From: Halomonas sp.
Lineage (GTDB): Bacteria; Pseudomonadota; Gammaproteobacteria; Pseudomonadales; Halomonadaceae
Direction: 5' to 3'
DNA: 11,295 bases
Assembly (NCBI GenBank): GCA_003560175.1
Contig: PWIZ01000163.1
Span: 1 to 11,295 of the forward strand
Shown: positions 6,380 to 11,295 of the stretch, piece by piece
Layout of the letters: each line of letters begins with the position of its first letter
Position numbering within the stretch: the first letter of the stretch is position 1
Notes under the pieces: model-generated
The model's input: only the letters and a program-made list of their open reading frames with translations
What the model was told of the DNA's origin: nothing
Database searches by the model: none
Program-made: the position numbers and the translations under genes

Positions 6380-7969
6380 ATGTCGGAATCCTCTCTGGCC
6401 CGCGAAGTCGGGCTACGACGCACCTTCGCAATCATCTCGCACCCCGATGCGGGCAAGACCACCATCACCGAGAAGATGCTGCTGTTCGGAAACGCCATCC
6501 AGATGGCCGGCTCCGTCAAGAGCAAGCGCGCCGACCGCCACGCCACCTCCGACTGGATGAAGATGGAGCAGGAGCGCGGCATCTCGGTGACCACCTCGGT
6601 GATGCAGTTCCCCTATGGCGGCCGCATCGTCAACCTGCTCGATACCCCCGGCCACGAGGACTTCTCCGAGGATACCTACCGCACCCTGACCGCGGTGGAC
6701 TCGGCGCTGATGGTGATCGACGGCGCCAAGGGCGTCGAGGCCCGCACCGTCAAGCTGATGGAAGTGTGTCGCCTGCGCACCACGCCGATACTCACCTTCG
6801 TCAACAAGATGGACCGCGATATCCGCGAGCCCATCGAGGTGATGGACGAGGTCGAGGAGGTGCTCAACATCCAGTGCGCGCCCATGACCTGGCCGATCGG
6901 CATGGGCCGTCACTTCAAGGGCGTCTACCACCTGTATAATGACGTGGTGCATCTCTACACCCAGGGGCAGGGCAGCCGCATCCCGGACGACAGGCGTATC
7001 GAGGGGCTCGACAACCCCGAGGTGGACGACGTTCTCGGTGAGGATCTGGCCGAGGAGCTGCGCATGGAGGTAGAGCTGGTTCGCGGTGCCTCCCATGAGT
7101 TCGATCACGCGGCCTACCTGCGCGGCGAGCTCACGCCGGTCTATTTCGGCACCGCCATGGGTAACTTCGGCGTGCGCGAGATGATGGACGGCTTCGTGGA
7201 GTATGCGCCGCCGCCCCAGCCCCGGGAGACCGATACCCGCATCGTCGAGGCTGAGGATGACCGCTTCACCGGCTTTGTCTTCAAGATCCAGGCCAACATG
7301 GACCCCAACCATCGTGATCGTATCGCCTTCCTGCGTGTCTGCTCGGGCAAGTATGAGAAGAACATGAAGATGCGCCACGTGCGCATCGGCAAGGACGTCA
7401 AGATTGCCGATGCCCTGACCTTCATGGCCGCGGATCGCACCCAGGTGGAAGAGGCCTGGCCGGGCGACATCATCGGCCTGCATAACCACGGCACCATCCA
7501 GATCGGGGACACCTTCACCCAGAACGAGGAGATGCGCTTCACCGGCATCCCGCACTTTGCCCCCGAGCTCTTCAAGCGCGTGCGCCTGAAAGACCCGCTG
7601 AAGATGAAGGCGCTGCAGAAGGGTCTGCAGCAGCTCTCCGAGGAGGGCGCCACCCAGGTGTTCATGCCGCTGGACAACAACGACCTGATCCTCGGTGCCG
7701 TGGGTACCCTGCAGTTCGACGTGGTCGCCCATCGCCTCAAGGAGGAGTACAAGGTGGAGGCGGTCTATGAGGGGGTGAACGTCAATACCGCCCGCTGGAT
7801 CTACTGCGAGGACGCCAAGAAGCTCGAGGAGTTTAAGCGCAAGGCCAGCGCCAACCTGGCCATCGACGGTGGCGGCTACCTGACCTATATCGCGCCGACC
7901 CGGGTCAACCTGCAGATGACCCAGGAGCGCTGGCCGGAGATTCGCTTCCAGCCTACCCGGGAGCACTGA
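6380..7969 (+). CDS. prfC: Peptide chain release factor 3 (RF3)
   Basis: RF3 is a cytoplasmic translational GTPase that frees RF1 and RF2 from the ribosome after peptide release. The product from the ATG at 6380 is 529 residues, the same length as E. coli RF3, and is collinear with it to the final TREH. GTPase motifs are G1 S20-H-P-D-A-G-K-T-T28, switch II D88-T-P-G-H-E-D-F95 and G4 N142-K-M-D145; the switch I region contains the RF3-typical SDWMxMExxRGIS (57-69). The frame is open upstream to a GTG at 6338, but those 14 residues have no counterpart in E. coli RF3. The ribosome binding site is weak. The next gene starts 8 bp after the stop. Confidence 0.97.
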   Translation: MSESSLAREVGLRRTFAIISHPDAGKTTITEKMLLFGNAIQMAGSVKSKRADRHATSDWMKMEQERGISVTTSVMQFPYGGRIVNLLDTPGHEDFSEDTYRTLTAVDSALMVIDGAKGVEARTVKLMEVCRLRTTPILTFVNKMDRDIREPIEVMDEVEEVLNIQCAPMTWPIGMGRHFKGVYHLYNDVVHLYTQGQGSRIPDDRRIEGLDNPEVDDVLGEDLAEELRMEVELVRGASHEFDHAAYLRGELTPVYFGTAMGNFGVREMMDGFVEYAPPPQPRETDTRIVEAEDDRFTGFVFKIQANMDPNHRDRIAFLRVCSGKYEKNMKMRHVRIGKDVKIADALTFMAADRTQVEEAWPGDIIGLHNHGTIQIGDTFTQNEEMRFTGIPHFAPELFKRVRLKDPLKMKALQKGLQQLSEEGATQVFMPLDNNDLILGAVGTLQFDVVAHRLKEEYKVEAVYEGVNVNTARWIYCEDAKKLEEFKRKASANLAIDGGGYLTYIAPTRVNLQMTQERWPEIRFQPTREH

Positions 7970-7977
7970 TCTCCGCG

Positions 7978-8736
7978 ATGCTGATCGACGCCCACTGTCA
8001 TCTGGATTTCCCCGATTTCGACGCCGACCGCGAGGCGATGTTCGAACGGGCCAGGGCGGTGGGCGTTGGCCATTTCGTGGTGCCGGGCACGACGCGCAAG
8101 CGCTGGCCCGATGTGCTGGCGCTGGGGGAGCGGGAGGATGTCAGCGTCTGCCTGGGGCTGCATCCCTACTTCATGGCGCAGCATCGCGAGTCGGACCTCA
8201 ACGCCCTCGAAGGGGCGCTGGCGCAGCACCCCGAGCTGGTGGCGGTGGGCGAGTGCGGCATTGATGCCCGTTTCCCCGAGACCCTCGAGACCCAGTGGAG
8301 GCTCTTCGATGCCCAGCTCAGGCTGGCGAAGGCATATGAGCTGCCAGTGGTGATCCATTGCGTGCGTGCCAATGACCAGGTGGCCAAGCGACTGCGCCAG
8401 CTGGCGCTTCCCTGCGGCGGGCTGATCCATGCCTTCGCCGGTTCGCCGGAGCAGGCACAGCGTTTCATCGATCTGGGCTTCGTGGCGGGTCTGGGGGGCG
8501 CCGTGACCCATGACCGGGCAAAGCGCTTACATCGAGCAGTGGCCGCGCTGACCGATGACGGCTACGTGCTGGAGACCGACAGCCCCGATATGCCGCTGGC
8601 CGGCCATCGAGGGAAGCGCAACGAGCCGGCCCGAGTAAAGGAGGTGTGTCGGATCGTCGCCGAGCTGCGCGGCCAGTCGGTCGAGAGAGTGGCGGACAAC
8701 AGTACCGCTACCGCGCGGCGGCTGTTCCGACTATGA
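7978..8736 (+). CDS. yjjV: TatD-family metal-dependent hydrolase, YjjV type
   Basis: This 252-residue TIM-barrel hydrolase belongs to the TatD family, whose members act as metal-dependent nucleases or D-aminoacyl-tRNA/DNA-end processing enzymes; the YjjV branch is poorly characterised. Metal ligands are visible as H6-x-H8 (DAHCH), E92 (VGECGID), H127, H151 and D201 (ETDSPDMPL). It resembles E. coli YjjV throughout, including FAGSxxQAxRFxxLGFxxGLGG and the MPLxGxxG stretch, rather than TatD itself. The start ATG is 8 bp after the prfC stop with no clear Shine-Dalgarno, so translational coupling to prfC is likely. It ends 9 bp before a tandem-repeat block. Confidence 0.9.
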   Translation: MLIDAHCHLDFPDFDADREAMFERARAVGVGHFVVPGTTRKRWPDVLALGEREDVSVCLGLHPYFMAQHRESDLNALEGALAQHPELVAVGECGIDARFPETLETQWRLFDAQLRLAKAYELPVVIHCVRANDQVAKRLRQLALPCGGLIHAFAGSPEQAQRFIDLGFVAGLGGAVTHDRAKRLHRAVAALTDDGYVLETDSPDMPLAGHRGKRNEPARVKEVCRIVAELRGQSVERVADNSTATARRLFRL

Positions 8737-8744
8737 CGTGCTTG

Positions 8745-8801
8745 GTGCCTTTGTGAACGAGTGCCTTGGTGAACGAGTGCCTTGGTGAATGAGTGCCTTG
8801 G
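8745..8801. repeat. 16-bp tandem repeat, about 3.5 copies
   Basis: Three full units of GTGCCTTGGTGAACGA lie at 8745-8760 (with one G-to-T change), 8761-8776 (exact) and 8777-8792 (with C-to-T), followed by nine bases of a fourth (8793-8801). A degenerate partial unit precedes them. The block fills nearly all of the 69-bp gap between the convergent yjjV and ygfZ stop codons. The unit is not self-complementary and no standard terminator is visible in this gap. Copy number is likely to vary by strand slippage. Confidence 0.93.
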
Positions 8802-8805
8802 AGGC

Positions 8806-9843
8806 TCAGGCCTTGGCCGCCAGGCTCTCGGGGTCCAGGCGTTCGATGGGGTAGGGCAGCTTGAGCTGCTTGAACGCCTGGCCGGCGACGCGCAGGGGGC
8901 CCAGGTCCTCCTTCGTGCTCAGCACCGCCAGGATCTCTGCCTGGTCATAGGCGTCGAGCTCAGCGGCCAGCACCTCACCGACCGCCTTGCCGCCGACTGT
9001 CTCCACTGGACTGCCCAGTGGCGGCAGCTCGCTGCCTTCCAGTTGAGCGCGCACCAGGCGGCGCTTTACCTGGCCCCGGAAATGGGCGCGGGCCACGACT
9101 TCCTGCCCGGTATAGCAGCCCTTCTTGAAGCTGATACCGCCCAGCGCCTCCCAGTTGATCATCTGCGGCAGCAGGGCATCGCGATGGGCGGACGTCAGCC
9201 AGGCCAGGCCGGCCTGGATGTCATGCAGACACCACACCGCATTGCCCACCGGTGTGGCCTGCTCGGTAAGCCGCAGCCACAGCGCTGAGGCGTGCTCGGT
9301 GGCCAGGCAGATCAGCAAGCGAGGGCGCGGCCCGGGATGGGCCAGCAGCTGGACGTCGGCGTCTCCGGCCTGATGCCAGACCGCCGGCGGAAGCAGGTCC
9401 AGCCTGACCTCTGCCAGCGCCGGGGCCTCGCGGCCGATCAGCCCGATCAGCGCGAGATCGTCGCGCTCCTTCAACTCCGTCTTGTAGAAGGCGGCAAACT
9501 TGCCCAGGTGCTCTGCCAGGGAGTGAACCAGACCGCGAGGCATCAGCAGCCGATAGTGGCCCTCGGCAACGCGCAGCAGCTGGGCGTTGGCCAGCATGCG
9601 CCCCTTGGGGGTGCAAAATACGGTGAGGGGGGCAAGATCGCCGTCGGCGAGGCCCACCTGGGCGCTGGTCTGACCCTGTAGGAATCGCTCCGCATCGGGG
9701 CCAAACACATCCAGCACGCCCAGGTGGACCAGCGGCGCCACCACGGTGCCGTCCAGGGCCTGGCGGGCCGGCTCTGAGGTCTCGAAGGCGATCCTGTCCT
9801 CGGCGTCCTGCCGTCCGCCTGGGGCGGTGATCCAGTCGGGCAT
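8806..9843 (-). CDS. ygfZ: YgfZ/GcvT-domain folate-binding protein
   Basis: YgfZ is a cytoplasmic tetrahydrofolate-binding relative of the glycine-cleavage T protein, needed for normal activity of several Fe-S enzymes such as MiaB and for resistance to oxidative stress. The 345-residue product carries the diagnostic K241-G-C-Y-T-G-Q-E248 motif with the conserved C243, and P79-K-G-R-M83 in the N-terminal half. It is slightly longer than E. coli YgfZ (326 aa). The ATG at 9843 has AAGGAG 6 bp upstream; a longer open frame to 9933 is not homologous. It has its own promoter and is divergent from the small gene at 10006. Confidence 0.93.
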   Translation of the reverse strand: MPDWITAPGGRQDAEDRIAFETSEPARQALDGTVVAPLVHLGVLDVFGPDAERFLQGQTSAQVGLADGDLAPLTVFCTPKGRMLANAQLLRVAEGHYRLLMPRGLVHSLAEHLGKFAAFYKTELKERDDLALIGLIGREAPALAEVRLDLLPPAVWHQAGDADVQLLAHPGPRPRLLICLATEHASALWLRLTEQATPVGNAVWCLHDIQAGLAWLTSAHRDALLPQMINWEALGGISFKKGCYTGQEVVARAHFRGQVKRRLVRAQLEGSELPPLGSPVETVGGKAVGEVLAAELDAYDQAEILAVLSTKEDLGPLRVAGQAFKQLKLPYPIERLDPESLAAKA

Positions 9844-9880
9844 GGGGTGCTCCTTGTCGTTTGCTGAGTGGCTGGCTCCT

Positions 9881-9909
9881 CTTATGCGGGTAGCCGTACG
9901 ACTTTGCAA
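9881..9909 (-). promoter_or_regulatory. ygfZ promoter
   Basis: On the minus strand TTGCAA (9909-9904) and CATAAG (9886-9881) are separated by exactly 17 bp, four of six matches in each hexamer. The transcript would begin near 9874, about 30 nt before the ygfZ ATG. Geometry makes this the most convincing sigma-70 pair in the window. Confidence 0.5.
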
Positions 9910-9932
9910 CCGCTGTGGTCGTCTCGGCGCCA

Positions 9933-9941
9933 TGTTAGACT
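9933..9941 (+). promoter_or_regulatory. Extended -10 promoter for the 10006 gene
   Basis: TGT followed by TAGACT (9936-9941) has the extended -10 form TGn plus a hexamer. No -35 is evident. It would start transcription near 9948 and give a leader of about 58 nt before the ATG at 10006, and could serve the following osmC-family gene and perhaps uvrB. Confidence 0.35.
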
Positions 9942-10005
9942 CGTCCGCATATTCCGCTCAGGGCAGCTTTGCCACTCCCTCGCCACAACATCGGAGAGCC
10001 GTCCA

Positions 10006-10203
10006 ATGGCACACCAATCGCTGAGCTTCAAGGGCGTCGATAACGCCGACCAGATCAACCGTATCACCACCGCACTGATGATGTTGGAGGGCGTCGATAG
10101 CGCCGAAGTGGGTCGCCACGGTGCCGAGGTCGAAGGGCGCGCCCGCCGGGATGAGCTGATCAAGGCCGTCGAGGCCCTCAAGCTTCCCATCAAGGTCAAT
10201 TGA
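10006..10203 (+). CDS. Small HMA-like domain protein without the metal-binding cysteines
   Basis: The 65-residue protein looks like a single heavy-metal-associated (HMA/MerP) domain: a beta strand, a helix containing INRITTALMMLEGV, a GVDSAEV strand, a short hairpin, and a helix RDELIKAVEAL. Residues G10-V-D-N-A-D-Q-I align without gaps to the usual GMTCxxC loop, but the two cysteines are replaced by N13 and Q16, and the whole protein has no cysteine. Classical copper or mercury binding is therefore unlikely; the fold may serve another ligand or partner. The ATG at 10006 has GGAGAG about 8 bp upstream. It ends 13 bp before the OsmC-family gene, so the two are probably translated from one message. 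Gene existence is well supported; the fold assignment is by eye. Confidence 0.7.
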   Translation: MAHQSLSFKGVDNADQINRITTALMMLEGVDSAEVGRHGAEVEGRARRDELIKAVEALKLPIKVN

Positions 10204-10216
10204 ACAGGAGATTTCC

Positions 10217-10633
10217 GTGGAAAAGACCATTGACGTTGTCAGCGTGCGCAACCATATCTTCCGTCAGCGAGTCGAACTGGACGGGTTCGAGGACCTCTTC
10301 GTCGATGTGCCGGTGGCCTACGGCGGAGAGGGGAGTGCCCCCGACCCCCACGACTATTTCGACCTCTCGCTGGGCGCCTGCAAGGCCATCACCTCGATGA
10401 TGTACGCCCGGCGCAAGAAGTGGCCCCTCGAGGGCGTGAGCGTGAAGGTGCATCGAGACGATAGCGAGGAGCGTCACGGCACCTATCGACTCGATGTGGA
10501 GATGACCTTCCACGGCATCGAGGATCCCGAGCAGCGCGCGCGCCTCGAGGAAATCAGTCACAAGTGCCCCATCCATCGCCTGATGACCAGTTCCACCGTG
10601 GAGGTCAGCACTCGGACCAGCGTCGAAGCCTGA
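10217..10633 (+). CDS. OsmC/Ohr-family protein
   Basis: OsmC/Ohr proteins are small dimeric cysteine peroxidases that reduce organic hydroperoxides. This 138-residue member has two family cysteines, C55 in [16 protein letters not shown] and C117 in KCPIHRLM, at positions suited to the peroxidatic/resolving pair; the CPIH form suggests the YhfA/OsmC-like rather than the Ohr branch, so peroxidase activity is probable but not certain. The start is a GTG at 10217 with AGGAG 6 bp upstream. It follows the HMA-like gene by 13 bp and precedes uvrB by 31 bp on the same strand. Confidence 0.87.
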   Translation: MEKTIDVVSVRNHIFRQRVELDGFEDLFVDVPVAYGGEGSAPDPHDYFDLSLGACKAITSMMYARRKKWPLEGVSVKVHRDDSEERHGTYRLDVEMTFHGIEDPEQRARLEEISHKCPIHRLMTSSTVEVSTRTSVEA

Positions 10634-10664
10634 TACATCCGACGATGGAATACACGGAGATTCA

Positions 10665-11295
10665 ATGAGCAAGCCCTTTCGCCTCGCCTCGAAGTTCCAA
10701 CCCGCCGGCGATCAGCCCAAGGCCATCGACAGCCTGGTCGGGGGACTGGAATCGGGGCTTGCCCACCAGACACTGCTCGGAGTCACCGGTTCGGGCAAGA
10801 CCTTCACCATGGCCAACGTGGTCGAGCGCCTGCAGCGGCCAACCATCGTCATGGCGCCCAACAAGACCCTGGCGGCCCAGCTCTACGGCGAGTTCAAGGC
10901 GTTCTTCCCCGACAACGCCATCGAATACTTCGTCTCCTACTACGACTACTACCAGCCCGAAGCCTATGTGCCGTCATCGGACACCTTCATCGAGAAGGAT
11001 GCGTCCATCAACGAGCACATCGAACAGATGCGCCTATCGGCCACCAAGGCGCTGCTGGAGCGCCGCGACGCGCTGATCGTGGTCTCGGTATCGGCCATCT
11101 ACGGCCTGGGCGATCCCGAGCAGTACCTGAAGATGCGTCTGCACTTCACCCGGGGCGAGCTGATCGATCAGCGCTCCTTCCTGCGCCGCCTGGCGGAGCT
11201 GCAGTACACCCGCAACGACATGGACTTCAAGCGCGGCACCTATCGGGTGCGCGGCGACGTGATCGATATCTTTCCGGCCGATGCCGAGGACGAAG
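10665..11295 (+). CDS. uvrB: Excinuclease ABC subunit B, N-terminal 210 residues (truncated by window end)
   Basis: UvrB is the damage-verifying helicase-like subunit of the UvrABC nucleotide excision repair nuclease. The frame is open to the window edge. Visible features are the Walker A motif G39-V-T-G-S-G-K-T46, [13 protein letters not shown] motif Ia, and the beta-hairpin region around [15 protein letters not shown] used to probe damaged DNA, followed by [14 protein letters not shown] and [11 protein letters not shown]. All are near-identical to E. coli UvrB. The ATG at 10665 has GGAG 5 bp upstream. No LexA box is seen in the 31-bp gap or further up, so expression may depend on the upstream operon or a weak local promoter. 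Confidence 0.97.
   Translation, partial: MSKPFRLASKFQPAGDQPKAIDSLVGGLESGLAHQTLLGVTGSGKTFTMANVVERLQRPTIVMAPNKTLAAQLYGEFKAFFPDNAIEYFVSYYDYYQPEAYVPSSDTFIEKDASINEHIEQMRLSATKALLERRDALIVVSVSAIYGLGDPEQYLKMRLHFTRGELIDQRSFLRRLAELQYTRNDMDFKRGTYRVRGDVIDIFPADAEDE

Noticed and set aside
6413..7966. 517-aa open frame antisense to prfC
   Set aside because: It is the mirror of strong RF3 codon bias in GC-rich DNA; the plus-strand protein is certain, and the antisense product shows no recognisable domain and has compositional bias to His, Leu, Val and Gly.
10625..10664. LexA/SOS box before uvrB
   Set aside because: No CTGT-N8-ACAG-like palindrome is present in the gap, and the region before 10006 has only a CTGT without a partner half.

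Overview
The window is typical chromosomal DNA of a GC-rich gammaproteobacterium. RF3 and UvrB are close to the E. coli proteins over their whole visible length. The mix of a GrxA-type glutaredoxin, D-3-hydroxybutyrate dehydrogenase, a RegB/RegA redox system and YgfZ would suit a Halomonas-like (Halomonadaceae) member; that placement is an inference from gene content and base composition. No mobile element, phage gene, CRISPR array, rRNA or tRNA is visible, and coding density is high.

Layout, left to right. Minus strand: the start of an unrecognised protein (1-138), glutaredoxin grxA (270-545) with a good OxyR-type operator upstream (612-648), and an inositol-monophosphatase-family phosphatase (676-1497). 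Plus strand: a HybE/HupJ-like protein (1604-2050), then 3-hydroxybutyrate dehydrogenase bdhA (2120-2893). Minus strand: response regulator regA (2984-3529), sensor kinase regB (3557-4831) and an exported beta-propeller protein (4998-6158). Plus strand: prfC (6380-7969) and, 8 bp later, a YjjV/TatD-type metallohydrolase (7978-8736). A 16-bp tandem repeat (8745-8801) separates that gene from the convergent ygfZ (minus, 8806-9843). Divergent from ygfZ on the plus strand are a 65-aa heavy-metal-domain-like protein without metal-binding cysteines (10006-10203), an OsmC-family protein (10217-10633) and uvrB (10665 to the window end, truncated).

Functionally, much of the window concerns redox balance: disulfide reduction (GrxA), redox-sensing transcription control (RegB/RegA), peroxide defence (OsmC) and folate-linked Fe-S maintenance (YgfZ). 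Translation termination (RF3), DNA repair (UvrB) and storage-polymer breakdown (3-hydroxybutyrate dehydrogenase) are interspersed. The most promising points for follow-up are the OxyR-like site at grxA, the beta-propeller gene beside regBA with a dyad over its promoter, an orphan HybE-like protein, the cysteine-less HMA-like protein paired with OsmC, and a Met in place of the canonical SDR Asn in the hydroxybutyrate dehydrogenase. I saw no clear evidence of a wholly new multi-gene system. All gaps between genes are under 300 bp.
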